Positions 54,625 to 63,172 of a stretch of DNA of 64,000 nt are shown one piece after another. The notes below the pieces were generated by a model. It worked only from the letters and a program-made list of their open reading frames with translations. It was not told where the DNA came from and did not search any database. The stretch lies in IMG/VR virus record IMGVR_UViG_3300027969_004220, positions 41,622 through 105,621 of that record; one strand, 5' to 3'. Source of the stretch: a virus. The stretch's first letter is position 1, and the number at the start of each line of letters is the position of its first letter. Position numbers and translations under genes: made by a program.

Positions 54625-55020
54625 AATTAATCTATCTCTAACGGATTCAATTATCTGCTCATCTGTTAAAGTAAAATGTTTTTCTCTTATTTTTCTATAA
54701 AGTTCTTGCTCTTCTAATGCCAATTTCTCAATCTCTTTGTTTAAAGGATTTACCAAATCTTCTAGTGATTTTCCCTCATCATCTACCTCTTGTAGCGCTT
54801 TCATTAGTTCATTTAAAAAATACTCTGTATTATTTGAACTTGTTTTTGAATTTCTACTTTCTTTAGCTTCTTTTTCAATCTCCTCAATTCTAGAAAGTGT
54901 TTCATCTAACTTATCCGAGACTTTTTGAGCTTTCTTTTGGTAAAGATCCATATTATTAGATAACTTTAAATAAGTTCTTCTAATTCTTACTGCATTTTGT
55001 AAAAATACCTCATCAACCAT
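54607..55020 (-). CDS. Coiled-coil protein (137 aa)
   Basis: Nearly all helical with heptad-like repeats (YQKKAQKVSDKLDETLSRIE; NKEIEKLALEEQELYRKIRE). Overlaps the upstream gene by one base. Possibly a virion assembly or scaffold-like part; no family is recognised. Confidence 0.6.
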   Translation of the reverse strand: MVDEVFLQNAVRIRRTYLKLSNNMDLYQKKAQKVSDKLDETLSRIEEIEKEAKESRNSKTSSNNTEYFLNELMKALQEVDDEGKSLEDLVNPLNKEIEKLALEEQELYRKIREKHFTLTDEQIIESVRDRLIKENLS

Positions 55021-55946
55021 TATTTAACTACTTCTTTTTTTACACGTGGCTTACGTGGTGCTCTAGGTTTAGTAACCTTAACAGGAGTTCCAGGAACTTG
55101 TGTAACTGAATCTGTTATCTGATCATTTATCGGTGTTGGGAATGTAACTTTGTCCTCACCATAAACCAAAGTATTTATTTTACTTTTAATCATATCTTTA
55201 ATAGTCGTTGGGTTTTTCAAAAGTTCATTTGTAAATTCATCTGCTAAGAAATCAATAATACTTGTCTCATAAGAATCCTCCATCATTTCGATAAAATCTA
55301 AACGAGGTATTTTATTCTGAATATCTAAACTAATATTAAACTCAACAATTCTTTTTACTCCTTTAAACATTTTAATAATAGGGTCTTCAACTTCTATTCT
55401 TTGAACTGGTTGAACATACTCTACCTTTTCTTCTCTATTTACTTCAACACGTTGAACCACCTCTTGGACTGGTTGTTGATATTGTGGTACTCTTGGTAAC
55501 TCAGATTCAGATTCTTCACCTAATATTTTAGCAAATGCATCATTTTGTCTTTGTAAAGATTCTACTGGTGGTGAAACAATACCATACTTGGCCGCCAATG
55601 CCGCTTTCTCATCTTCTTCTGAAGACATTGTAATAAGAGATTCTTCTTGATCGACACCTCTCGGTACATCAATTCGATTTACACCAGAAACATTTATTTC
55701 ACCATTGTCATCACCTATTTGATCTTGTGGTATGCTCTTAATCTTTTCTGCTAATATATTATAAGCACCTTGATTATTAAAGAAACTCATTGGATCAATC
55801 TCTTCTGTATATAGTGCAGGATTCATAAGTGCAGTAACATTTAATTTTTGTTTGTTTTCTAAAATTGCAATGTTCTCAAATGAATCAATAACGGTAACTA
55901 CTTCACCGGTTAAGTTATTTTTAAAACTTTTATTTGCTAAACTCAT
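55020..55946 (-). CDS. Unknown 308-aa protein, probably virion-associated
   Basis: N-terminal beta domain (FKNNLTGEVVTVIDSFENIA), a low-complexity Gln/Val/Glu-rich middle (QYQQPVQEVVQRVEVNREEK), a helical domain (IVEFNISLDIQNKIPRLDFI) and a basic Pro/Lys tail (KVTKPRAPRKPRVKKEVVK). The modular, linker-rich layout fits a virion-linked protein that may contact DNA through its tail. No family is recognised. Confidence 0.58.
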   Translation of the reverse strand: MSLANKSFKNNLTGEVVTVIDSFENIAILENKQKLNVTALMNPALYTEEIDPMSFFNNQGAYNILAEKIKSIPQDQIGDDNGEINVSGVNRIDVPRGVDQEESLITMSSEEDEKAALAAKYGIVSPPVESLQRQNDAFAKILGEESESELPRVPQYQQPVQEVVQRVEVNREEKVEYVQPVQRIEVEDPIIKMFKGVKRIVEFNISLDIQNKIPRLDFIEMMEDSYETSIIDFLADEFTNELLKNPTTIKDMIKSKINTLVYGEDKVTFPTPINDQITDSVTQVPGTPVKVTKPRAPRKPRVKKEVVK

Positions 55947-55999
55947 AGTTTATTTATATTTTTTTTCAGTCTTCCTTAATAGATTATACTTTTTATTTA

Positions 56000-56635
56000 C
56001 TAAAAGTTTTCATAAAAATCTACTTTATCACGTTTAACATTTCTATTTATATGAGAGTCTAATGGTTGTAAATTTGTATAGTGATTTAACTCCAAAACTT
56101 GCTCCTCGGTTACTGCAGTCGATAATGGTATCTTATGATCTATATCCCAATAAGTACCATAATTATCCCACGACATATCATCAATGAACCTCTCTTCTAT
56201 ATAAGCTTTAAAGAATTCTATACTACATCCCAAAATTTCTATAGAATTTTTACTCTTTGATAAACCTTTACATTTAAGAGAATTTCGTATCATACGACCA
56301 ACAACATACTTCAACTTATAAACAGGATCAGTCTTTCTCCTATTTCTCTGGTACTCCATCTTATAAACGGAAATCTTCTCCTTATTTAGAGATGCATATT
56401 CCTTTTGATACTCAAGTTTTTTATCCTTGTTATTGGAGTAATTCTCCTTTCTCTTATCTAATATATCTTCTTTATTAGAGTTATAGTATTCTTTTTTTAA
56501 TGAACTTATATTATCCTTATTCTTTAAATGATATGACTTTTTATAATCCTTCATACATTCCTTACATAAATTTCTATTCTTTACAAATAGTTCTATACCT
56601 TTTTCTAAATTACATTCCTTACATATTTTTTCCAT
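56000..56635 (-). CDS. HNH homing endonuclease with zinc motif
   Basis: 211 residues. N-terminal Cys4 pair (KICKECNLEKGIELFVKNRN then LCKECMKDY), a long Lys/Asn/Tyr-rich repeat-like helix, and a C-terminal HNH core: YWDIDHKIPLSTA and HYTNLQPLDSHINRNVKRD. A typical selfish endonuclease sitting between virion genes and gp32. Late-type box immediately upstream. Confidence 0.88.
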   Translation of the reverse strand: MEKICKECNLEKGIELFVKNRNLCKECMKDYKKSYHLKNKDNISSLKKEYYNSNKEDILDKRKENYSNNKDKKLEYQKEYASLNKEKISVYKMEYQRNRRKTDPVYKLKYVVGRMIRNSLKCKGLSKSKNSIEILGCSIEFFKAYIEERFIDDMSWDNYGTYWDIDHKIPLSTAVTEEQVLELNHYTNLQPLDSHINRNVKRDKVDFYENF

Positions 56636-56639
56636 ATAC

Positions 56640-56650
56640 TATATATAAAA
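56640..56650 (-). promoter_or_regulatory. TTTTATATATA box
   Basis: On the minus strand TTTTATATATA lies 4 nt before the HNH ATG. Confidence 0.4.
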
Positions 56651-56679
56651 AAGAAAAAATGCTAATTTAGCACTTTTTC
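56650..56679 (-). terminator. Weak terminator after the gp32-like gene
   Basis: On the minus strand AAAAAGTGCTA / TAGCATTTTTT with one mismatch and a T run; it lies about 50 nt downstream of the ssDNA-binding-protein gene. Confidence 0.5.
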
Positions 56680-56730
56680 TCCGAACATAATGTTCTTTCT
56701 ATTTTATGTAACTAATTGATTATCAGATAG

Positions 56731-57690
56731 TTACAAGTCACTAAAGAAGTCATCTTCTTCTTCGGTAGCAGTTGCACTTGTTGCAGTGTTTGTGAAACTA
56801 TCTTCAAATTCAAAGTCTTCTGAAGCTGGTTTAGCTTGTTGAGCTGTTGGATAAGTAGAAGAAGATTTACCAGTTAAGAAATTACCAATTTCACTGATTT
56901 TTGATTGTTGTTCGTCAGTTAAATGTTTCGGAGCAAAATCTTCAAGTTCATTAGTTCTGTCAAGTAAAAATTCTTTTACTTTACCTTGAGCAGCTGGATC
57001 AATTTTACCTTCTACAAGTGGAGCGTTTTTGAAAACTGCTTTATCTTTAAAGTAGATTGGTAAAGAAGTAGCTTCAGGTTTGAACATACTCATTTTGTAA
57101 TCTGGGTAAGTTTCGTCTCCTGTTTGGATTTCTTTAACAACTAATACGAAATCTTTACCAGCTGATAAATCAAATACGTTACAAGGAACGCCAGAGATTT
57201 CACCATTTTTCTCAGCAGAGATTTTATCTTTAATCGTTTTACCGTATTGGAAAATTAAGATCTTACCAACTAATTCTGGTTGCTGATCATCTTCTATTAC
57301 TAATACATAAGAGTAATATTTTTTAGAATACTTCAATTGTTTTGATTTCTCAATCAAGATTGCATTCTTTGAGTTTTGCATTGTGTAATACAAATCTGTT
57401 AAAGGACATTTCTCGTTGAAGTTTTTCGGTGAATCAAACCATCCACTTAATTCTTTTTGATTTTTAATATCAACATAGTGAGTGATTTTCTCAATTGCTG
57501 ATTGTCCGATTTTACCTTCTTGTGTTAAGTTAGGTAAAAATCTTACTACAGATCTCCATCCTTTTTTCTTGTCTTTACATTTCGATAAATCTACTCTGTA
57601 AATTCCGTCATTGTTTGTTGCTTTTGCTTCATTTAAGAAGTCCATCTTGCTGTCTAGGCCGCCATTAAATAGGTCATCTAATTCATTCAT
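56731..57690 (-). CDS. Single-stranded DNA-binding protein (T4 gp32-like)
   Basis: 319 residues, close to T4 gp32. N-terminal MNELDDLFNGGLDSKMDFLN, OB-fold core with KKGWRSVVRFLPNL, a zinc-type cluster region (EKCPLTDLYYTM), KYYSYVLVIEDDQQPELVGK and ILIFQYGKTI, and the acidic tail EDFEFEDSF ... EEEDDFFSDL used by gp32 to recruit replication proteins. It coats ssDNA in replication, recombination and repair. Monocistronic, with a TTTTATATAAATA box upstream. Confidence 0.9.
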   Translation of the reverse strand: MNELDDLFNGGLDSKMDFLNEAKATNNDGIYRVDLSKCKDKKKGWRSVVRFLPNLTQEGKIGQSAIEKITHYVDIKNQKELSGWFDSPKNFNEKCPLTDLYYTMQNSKNAILIEKSKQLKYSKKYYSYVLVIEDDQQPELVGKILIFQYGKTIKDKISAEKNGEISGVPCNVFDLSAGKDFVLVVKEIQTGDETYPDYKMSMFKPEATSLPIYFKDKAVFKNAPLVEGKIDPAAQGKVKEFLLDRTNELEDFAPKHLTDEQQSKISEIGNFLTGKSSSTYPTAQQAKPASEDFEFEDSFTNTATSATATEEEDDFFSDL

Positions 57691-57731
57691 AATTGCTTTT
57701 AATTGTTTTTTATTATCAGTTACCTGATTAG

Positions 57732-57746
57732 TATTTATATAAAAAA
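57732..57746 (-). promoter_or_regulatory. TT-rich TATATAAATA late-type box
   Basis: On the minus strand the sequence contains TATATAAATA, including the T4 late consensus TATAAATA, about 42 nt before the gp32-like ATG. Confidence 0.45.
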
Positions 57747-57864
57747 GATTGATAAAAGTTTAAAAAAAAGTTGTATTTTATTAGGTTATTTCTAACTTTT
57801 TTTGTATAAAAGAATATCTATCCGTTTTATAATTTAAAGTTATATCCAATAAGAATTGATTAGT

Positions 57865-58386
57865 TTAGAATTTCATATCTAATATGAACTCATAACTGAT
57901 ACCTCTATCATTATGAGTAACATTTAAAGTGTGTGTAAGTGTAGTAATTGGGAATTCTTCACCAAAGATACTTTCATCTTTGAATTTTGCTTGTAAGTGT
58001 TTAAGACCAGTTTCTATATCAAGAAAGTCATTACTAAGTCCATTAAAAGTTGCAGCATAACCAGATAAAGTTTTATCTGATTTAGCATAGTTACCCACAA
58101 TTCTATATCTACCATAGAATCCAACATGATCTGCTTTATTTACTTTAGATATAGATGTTTTGGCATCACGATCAAGTGCTTCTACAAAGTATTCATCTAA
58201 TAAGTCTTTAGTATCTTCTAAGATCTCAGGAAAGATAGTTTTTAAATATAACATATTCTGCTTACCAAGATTAAGTTTTCTTTCTACTTCTTCATGCCAA
58301 GCTTTTTGGAATCTAGCAACATCATTACCTTCTTTATCATATAAATGACCTTCTTCAAATGCCTCGTTATACTTTCTTAATTTCAT
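57865..58386 (-). CDS. Unknown 173-aa protein with leader-like N-terminus
   Basis: Starts MKLRKYNEAFEEGHLYDKEG, matching the leader pattern with Y-N-E at residues 6-8. The rest is helical then beta-rich (GFYGRYRIVGNYAKSDKTLS; TTLTHTLNVTHNDRGISYEF). No enzyme motif is visible. It overlaps the 2H/DnaQ gene by one base. Confidence 0.6.
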   Translation of the reverse strand: MKLRKYNEAFEEGHLYDKEGNDVARFQKAWHEEVERKLNLGKQNMLYLKTIFPEILEDTKDLLDEYFVEALDRDAKTSISKVNKADHVGFYGRYRIVGNYAKSDKTLSGYAATFNGLSNDFLDIETGLKHLQAKFKDESIFGEEFPITTLTHTLNVTHNDRGISYEFILDMKF

Positions 58387-59678
58387 TACTTTGTTCTAAT
58401 ACTTTTTATCCTTTCGGTTTGATACTTTGATATATCTATATTATTATATTGATTTAATAAATCAACTATTCTTTTATACATTTCTATCGTAATACGACAA
58501 TCCGTTAATGCATCATGATAACCAGACATATTGATTCCAAGTGCCGGTCCAACTTTACTCATTGAAGATGAAATTAAACCGTTATCTCTCGGTGAAGTTC
58601 CGATACCGTCTACCATTTTTTGATAAGTTACATCAGTTTCTGCTAACTTTTGAATAAGTGGTAAGAAATATAATTGAATCAACATTTTAGTGTCTAAGAC
58701 TTCATTTGTTATTTTATGACCGTATCTACCAGATAACATTTGCATATCAAATCCAGCATTCTGTGCTACTAATAAACAAGGTGAGAACTCACTCATCCAA
58801 TCAAAGAACTCATCAACGATTTGCCTTTCATCTTTATATTTATAACCACCTGAACCATAATGATTGAAACTTAATATTCTTCTATTACCACCATCAGGTT
58901 GATTATATCTTGTCTTTAATTCAGAGGTTAGTTTAATCTTCTCATCAAAAGAACCAATCTCATCAAATGTATTAGAACTGAAATTATATTTAGTAGAAAG
59001 AGAAGATACTTGTGTTAGTTGTTCGTGTTTTGGTCCTAATAGTCCGGTAGTTTCGGTGTCCAACCACAACCAATGTAGGTTAGACTTACTTTTAAGAAAG
59101 TTTAACATTTCTGGTATTGTTTTATACCACATTTTATTTTCATTTAACTTATATAAACTATCTTCACCTTTATGTGAATATGTTATTGTATCAATTCCAT
59201 TTATTTCTAATCTTAAATCTTTACAATACTTATCACCAGTACCTTTCTTAATATAACCAATTGTTATATGAGGATTAAATGAATGTTTATTATAGTTCGG
59301 TAAATGAGAACTTAAATAGTTATGTACTTTCTTTAAATAAGGATTGCCTTCTACTTTGATAACTAATATATCATAATTACTACCATCAAAGACTTCTATA
59401 TTTTTTGTAACTACATTTATTGATTCATCTTTTACAACTTCATCTAATTTTTGTTTAACCTGATCAAAGGTTACATCATTTTTAATTGGATAAAGTAAAG
59501 TTAGGTGAGCTCTTTTTTGAAGGCCGAATGGTATACTACCACCTTGTACATCATAAATATCTTCCTCATCTATTATTGATAAAATATCATCCCAATTAGA
59601 AATTGGAAGTTCTAACATTATACAACCATTTTTATAAGCAAATGATTCAAATAGATTATACTTTATTATATTTCTCAT
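58386..59678 (-). CDS. 2H phosphoesterase fused to a DnaQ-like exonuclease, with leader
   Basis: 430 residues. N-terminus MRNIIKYNLFESFAYKNGC is leader-like. Domain 1 (about 15-185) has the two H-x-T motifs of 2H phosphoesterases: AHLTLLYPI and NPHITIGYI, as in 2'-5' RNA ligase-like and anti-CBASS Acb1-type enzymes. Domain 2 (about 200-430) is a DEDD(h) exonuclease: WLWLDTETTGLL, LVAQNAGFDMQML, GYHDALTDCRI. Fusion of these two activities is unusual. It could degrade cyclic nucleotides or process RNA ends; the substrate is unknown. Confidence 0.87.
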   Translation of the reverse strand: MRNIIKYNLFESFAYKNGCIMLELPISNWDDILSIIDEEDIYDVQGGSIPFGLQKRAHLTLLYPIKNDVTFDQVKQKLDEVVKDESINVVTKNIEVFDGSNYDILVIKVEGNPYLKKVHNYLSSHLPNYNKHSFNPHITIGYIKKGTGDKYCKDLRLEINGIDTITYSHKGEDSLYKLNENKMWYKTIPEMLNFLKSKSNLHWLWLDTETTGLLGPKHEQLTQVSSLSTKYNFSSNTFDEIGSFDEKIKLTSELKTRYNQPDGGNRRILSFNHYGSGGYKYKDERQIVDEFFDWMSEFSPCLLVAQNAGFDMQMLSGRYGHKITNEVLDTKMLIQLYFLPLIQKLAETDVTYQKMVDGIGTSPRDNGLISSSMSKVGPALGINMSGYHDALTDCRITIEMYKRIVDLLNQYNNIDISKYQTERIKSIRTK

Positions 59679-60013
59679 TATTTCTTTACTTTACCTTGTT
59701 TCTTTTCATAATCTAAATCAAAATCAACTTTTGGTTTAGGCTCTGGTGCAAATGGTCCAATTAAATGTTTTAAATTCCAAGAAGGAACAAACTTTTTATT
59801 ATGTTTTTCATAATCTTCATATGATTCAATACCTGTATCAATAGGATTGTGAATATAGTCTATATTAGCACCTTGTTTATTCATATCAGATATTCTGTTA
59901 CCAATGTCAGTCTTTGCAGACATTTTCATAACTTTTTTTAGCTGATCTACTGATTGTTGTCTAGGAAGTGCTTCGTTTACTTCTTCAAACTCATTAAATT
60001 TTAATATTTTCAT
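59678..60013 (-). CDS. Unknown 111-aa protein with leader-like N-terminus
   Basis: Start at the ATG giving MKILKFNEFEEVNEALPRQQ (60013); an upstream ATG exists but breaks the pattern. F-N-E falls at residues 6-8. The rest is charged, with SYEDYEKHNKKFVPSWNLKH and a Pro/Lys-rich end. No recognised domain. The late-type TTTTAATATATA box lies 5 nt upstream; the gene overlaps the 2H/DnaQ gene by one base. Confidence 0.58.
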   Translation of the reverse strand: MKILKFNEFEEVNEALPRQQSVDQLKKVMKMSAKTDIGNRISDMNKQGANIDYIHNPIDTGIESYEDYEKHNKKFVPSWNLKHLIGPFAPEPKPKVDFDLDYEKKQGKVKK

Positions 60014-60018
60014 AAAGT

Positions 60019-60030
60019 TATATATTAAAA
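60019..60030 (-). promoter_or_regulatory. TTTTAATATATA late-type box
   Basis: On the minus strand, just before the three-gene leader-bearing operon 60013-57865. Confidence 0.45.
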
Positions 60031-60037
60031 TTATCAA

Positions 60038-60067
60038 ACAAAAAACCCACTCGAAAGTGGGTTATTT
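60038..60067 (-). terminator. Intrinsic terminator after nrdB
   Basis: On the minus strand AACCCACT / AGTGGGTT hairpin with a 4-nt loop and a T6 run immediately after the nrdB stop. Confidence 0.82.
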
Positions 60068-61030
60068 TTAGAAATCTTCATTAAGATTATCAAAGTCAAT
60101 TACTTTATCAGAAACTTTTTGATAATCACCATTTCTTTTCTCAAAGAAGTTTACCTTACCTTGTAGTGATAGCATTTCCATAAAATCAAATGGATTTTCA
60201 GAATTATAAACTTTAGAACAACCTAATTCAACTAACCAGAAGTCAGCAACGAACTCAATATATTGTGACATAAGTTTTTCATTCATTCCAATTAAAGATA
60301 CTGGTAATGAATCAGAAATAAATTCTTTTTCAATTTCAACCGCATCACAGATAATTTCTTTGATTCTTTCTTCTGTTACTTTGTTTTGAATATACTTATT
60401 ATGTAATAAACAAGCAAATTGACAATGCAACGCCTCGTCTCTTGAGATCAACTCATTAGAGAAAGATAATCCTGGCATTAAACCTCTTTTCTTTAACCAG
60501 AAAATTGCACAAAATGATCCAGAAAAGAATATACCTTCAACTGCAGCAAATGCAATCAATCTTTCAGCGAATGAATCAGAATCAATCCATTTTAAAGCCC
60601 ACTGAGCTTTCTTTTGAACTGAAGGAACAGTATCAATTGCATTAAACAAACGATCTTTCTCATCATTATCTCTGATATAAGTATCAATCAATAAAGAGTA
60701 AGTTTCAGAGTGTACATTCTCCATCGCGATTTGAAATCCATAAAAAGATTTTGCTTCAGGGTATTGCACTTCTTTTAAGAAGTTTTCTGCTAAGTTTTCA
60801 TTCACGATACCATCTGATGCCGCAAAGAAAGCTAATACGTTTTTAATGTAATGTCTTTCATTATCATTCAATTTTTCATCCCAGTCAGTCATATCCTGTG
60901 CTAGGTCTATCTCTTCTGCCGTCCAGAATGACATTTCCTCAACTTTATAAAGATCCCATATATCGTGATACTTTAAGGGAAACATTACAAATCTGTTAGG
61001 ATTTTCGGTCAATATGTGTTCTTTTTCCAT
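60068..61030 (-). CDS. nrdB: Class I ribonucleotide reductase, small subunit
   Basis: 320 residues from the ATG at 61030. Di-iron ligands are visible: [20 protein letters not shown] (Asp/Glu), [22 protein letters not shown] (E-x-x-H), [10 protein letters not shown] and [10 protein letters not shown] (E-x-x-H); the radical-bearing Tyr region is present (HSETYSLLI). Reduces ribonucleotides together with NrdA, which is not in the window. The upstream 5' region (61031-61190) is unusually structured, see separate entries. The longer frame starting at 61099 lacks homology. Confidence 0.95.
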   Translation of the reverse strand: MEKEHILTENPNRFVMFPLKYHDIWDLYKVEEMSFWTAEEIDLAQDMTDWDEKLNDNERHYIKNVLAFFAASDGIVNENLAENFLKEVQYPEAKSFYGFQIAMENVHSETYSLLIDTYIRDNDEKDRLFNAIDTVPSVQKKAQWALKWIDSDSFAERLIAFAAVEGIFFSGSFCAIFWLKKRGLMPGLSFSNELISRDEALHCQFACLLHNKYIQNKVTEERIKEIICDAVEIEKEFISDSLPVSLIGMNEKLMSQYIEFVADFWLVELGCSKVYNSENPFDFMEMLSLQGKVNFFEKRNGDYQKVSDKVIDFDNLNEDF

Positions 61031-61088
61031 GTTTATGTTATTTTTATTTATTTTATATACTAATTTATTACAAAGTTGTTTAGAAAGT

Positions 61089-61119
61089 GAAAACACCAAG
61101 GAGCGAATTTGGTGTTTTC
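61089..61119 (-). terminator. Hairpin with terminator-like tail in the nrdB leader
   Basis: GAAAACACCAA / TTGGTGTTTTC, 11 bp, 9-nt loop, about 60 nt upstream of the nrdB ATG on the same transcript. The flanking T run on the minus strand is weak, so it may be a regulatory hairpin rather than a full terminator. Confidence 0.45.
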
Positions 61120-61134
61120 TTTTATAGCCTAAAC

Positions 61135-61175
61135 TATACCGGTCCTAAAGCTGGGTTCTATGACCCCCGGTTATA
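61135..61175 (-). ncRNA. Structured element in the nrdB 5' leader
   Basis: Outer stem TATACCGG / CCGGTTATA (one bulge) enclosing GGGT-TCTATG-ACCC and a short single-stranded CCTAAAGC. A late-type box at 61178-61190 lies just upstream on the minus strand, so this would form the 5' end of the nrdB mRNA. GC-rich against an AT-rich background. Possible riboswitch-like or stability element; no known class is recognised. Confidence 0.45.
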
Positions 61176-61177
61176 AA

Positions 61178-61190
61178 TTATATATTAAAA
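61178..61190 (-). promoter_or_regulatory. TTTTAATATATAA late-type box
   Basis: On the minus strand, about 150 nt before nrdB, with the structured leader element starting a few nt downstream. Confidence 0.4.
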
Positions 61191-61272
61191 ATTCACTTTA
61201 TGTTTCAAACTTTTTATCGAAAAAATATAAAACATAAGTAAATAATTTATTGTCTAATTAAAAACCAAAAAA

Positions 61273-61578
61273 ATGGTAAAACACGAAATTAAAGTAGAAT
61301 TTTCTGACTCTACTACAATCCAAACACTTATCGAGAAATCTTACTTTGAAGAAGGATTCAAAGGTAAAATCTTAGGTAAGAAAAACTTCCTAACAATTGA
61401 CGAGAGTGATGAAATCAATCACACAATTTTTAAAGGACTTAACAACGCAACAGTTAAGATCACTAATGAAATCATTGATGGAACAATGAGATTTTTAGTT
61501 GATGAAACTGAAGGTGATGTGAGACTTTACCCAATCTCAATCTATTGTGTTAAAGAAGAAAAATATACCTTTTACTAA
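61273..61578 (+). CDS. Unknown 101-aa protein
   Basis: Begins MVKHEIKVEFSDSTTIQTLI; beta-rich, acidic. It ends at the base before the ATG of the IMPDH/GMPR-like gene, so the two are probably translated from one mRNA. No family is recognised. Confidence 0.62.
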   Translation: MVKHEIKVEFSDSTTIQTLIEKSYFEEGFKGKILGKKNFLTIDESDEINHTIFKGLNNATVKITNEIIDGTMRFLVDETEGDVRLYPISIYCVKEEKYTFY

Positions 61579-62598
61579 ATGAAAAAATTTGATTGGAATG
61601 ACATCACAATAATACCAGATACTCTGAGTACTATTGCTTCTCGTAGTGAGATAAATCCATTACAAAATGGAAAGCTTCCTATCTTTACTGCACCAATGGA
61701 TATGGTTATTGATGAAAATAACATATCCGAATTTGAATTAAACAATGTAAACGTTTGTTTACCTAGAAATGTTAAATTCGATAGTTTAAAGAATGATAAT
61801 TACTTCTATTCTTACGGACTTGATGAAATGATTGATTTATTTGAGTCTGGTAAAGAGTTACCTAAAAAAGTGCTAATCGATGTGGCGAACGGTCACATGT
61901 TTAAGCTGTGGGAAATCTCTAAAAGAATAAAAGAGAAATACGGTAATAACATTGAACTAATGGTTGGTAATATTGCTAACCCTGATACTTATAGAAAGTA
62001 TTGCGAGATTGGTGTTGATTGGATCAGAGTTGGTATTGGTGGAGGTTCTGCTTGTACTACATCTGCAAATGTTTCAATTCATTTTCCTATGGCATCATTG
62101 GTAAATGAATGTTATGAAATATCTAAAGAGTTTGATAATCCTACTAAAATCTTGGCAGATGGTGGATTTAGAAGTTTCTCTGATATAATTAAAGCATTAG
62201 CACTTGGTGCTCATGCTTGTATGTTAGGTGGGATTTTCAATAAATGTTTAGAAAGTTGTTCCGATAACTTCTTAAAAGATTCTGTTGGTATATTTCATTT
62301 AATAGATGAAGAACGTGCGATCACTAATTTTAATAGTGGTATAGATGTTTGGAAATATTATAGAGGAATGTCAACGAAAGAAGTTCAGAAGTCTTGGAAT
62401 AGAAAAGAACTTAAAACTGGTGAAGGTATTTCTAAATACAATAAAGTAGAATATACTTTATCTGGATGGAGAGAAAACTTTACAGACTATTTAAGATCTG
62501 CAATGTCTTATTCTAATAGTAGAACTTTAGAAGAGTTTATTGGTCAAGCTAACTGGGTTAAAATATCACAGAATGCTTTTGATAGATTTAATAAGTAA
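61579..62598 (+). CDS. IMP dehydrogenase / GMP reductase family enzyme
   Basis: 339 residues, no CBS domains. Barrel motifs: IFTAPMDMVIDENNI, VLIDVANGHMFKLW, MVGNIANPDTYRKYCEIGVD, the catalytic loop WIRVGIGGGSACTT (Cys nucleophile; consensus G-I-G-P-G-S-x-C-T-T), KILADGGFRSFSDIIKALAL, and GACMLGG-like HACMLGGIF. The Pro-to-Gly change in the loop is uncommon. Substrate (IMP or GMP) cannot be fixed by eye; the short length without CBS fits GMP reductase slightly better. Fits phage purine-pool control. Confidence 0.88.
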   Translation: MKKFDWNDITIIPDTLSTIASRSEINPLQNGKLPIFTAPMDMVIDENNISEFELNNVNVCLPRNVKFDSLKNDNYFYSYGLDEMIDLFESGKELPKKVLIDVANGHMFKLWEISKRIKEKYGNNIELMVGNIANPDTYRKYCEIGVDWIRVGIGGGSACTTSANVSIHFPMASLVNECYEISKEFDNPTKILADGGFRSFSDIIKALALGAHACMLGGIFNKCLESCSDNFLKDSVGIFHLIDEERAITNFNSGIDVWKYYRGMSTKEVQKSWNRKELKTGEGISKYNKVEYTLSGWRENFTDYLRSAMSYSNSRTLEEFIGQANWVKISQNAFDRFNK

Positions 62599-62601
62599 AA
62601 G

Positions 62602-62629
62602 AAAAACCACTCAAATGAGTGGTTTTTTT
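62602..62629 (+). terminator. Intrinsic terminator, bidirectional
   Basis: AAAAACCACTC / GAGTGGTTTTT hairpin with a 4-nt loop between convergent genes. Confidence 0.87.
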
Positions 62630-63164
62630 ATTCTCTTTCTAAAAAGAAATTTAATCCAAGCCAGTACATATAACTAAAATTGATCTCACTGTTTATTTTA
62701 TTAATCTCGGTATCACCTGTTTGTACTTGATAAACACAATTAGGATATTGTTGCTTCACTAATGTTAAGCAAGATAAAACATCTTTATATGTCTCATTTA
62801 CATAATCATTATATTGTATTAAATTACTGATAACATTTTCCGAATCAATATTACGGAAAGGTGGTGTGATAGAACTAATTTTAGTTACTTGCGAAGGTGG
62901 TCGTAAATCAATATACATAATCATTGAAGGTTTTTCTTTATATTCATTATCTTCTTCATTGATCTGAATAATATCTTCATCATTTAATCCATTTGCTTCT
63001 GCTCGTTCAATTAAATTTATAAAGCAAGATTTAACATAATCATAGAACTCATCTCTATTGTGTTTTCTCATCTCTTTCAATCTCTCTTGATCTTCTTTTT
63101 CCCATCTTCGACGTTCTTCTTGATCTGCAGGATGCCACTCTTCGTTATATTTCTTAATTTTCAT
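62628..63164 (-). CDS. Unknown 178-aa protein with leader-like N-terminus
   Basis: Starts MKIKKYNEEWHPADQEERRR, with Y-N-E at residues 6-8. A charged helix (KEDQERLKEMRKHNRDEFYD) precedes YVKSCFINLIERAEANGL and a beta-rich C-terminal half. Distantly similar in layout to the FNES paralogues (helix, then 'DEFYDYVKSCFINLI' where they have 'DFCEMYLAYLL'). Confidence 0.6.
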   Translation of the reverse strand: MKIKKYNEEWHPADQEERRRWEKEDQERLKEMRKHNRDEFYDYVKSCFINLIERAEANGLNDEDIIQINEEDNEYKEKPSMIMYIDLRPPSQVTKISSITPPFRNIDSENVISNLIQYNDYVNETYKDVLSCLTLVKQQYPNCVYQVQTGDTEINKINSEINFSYMYWLGLNFFLERE

Positions 63165-63172
63165 ATCTATTC

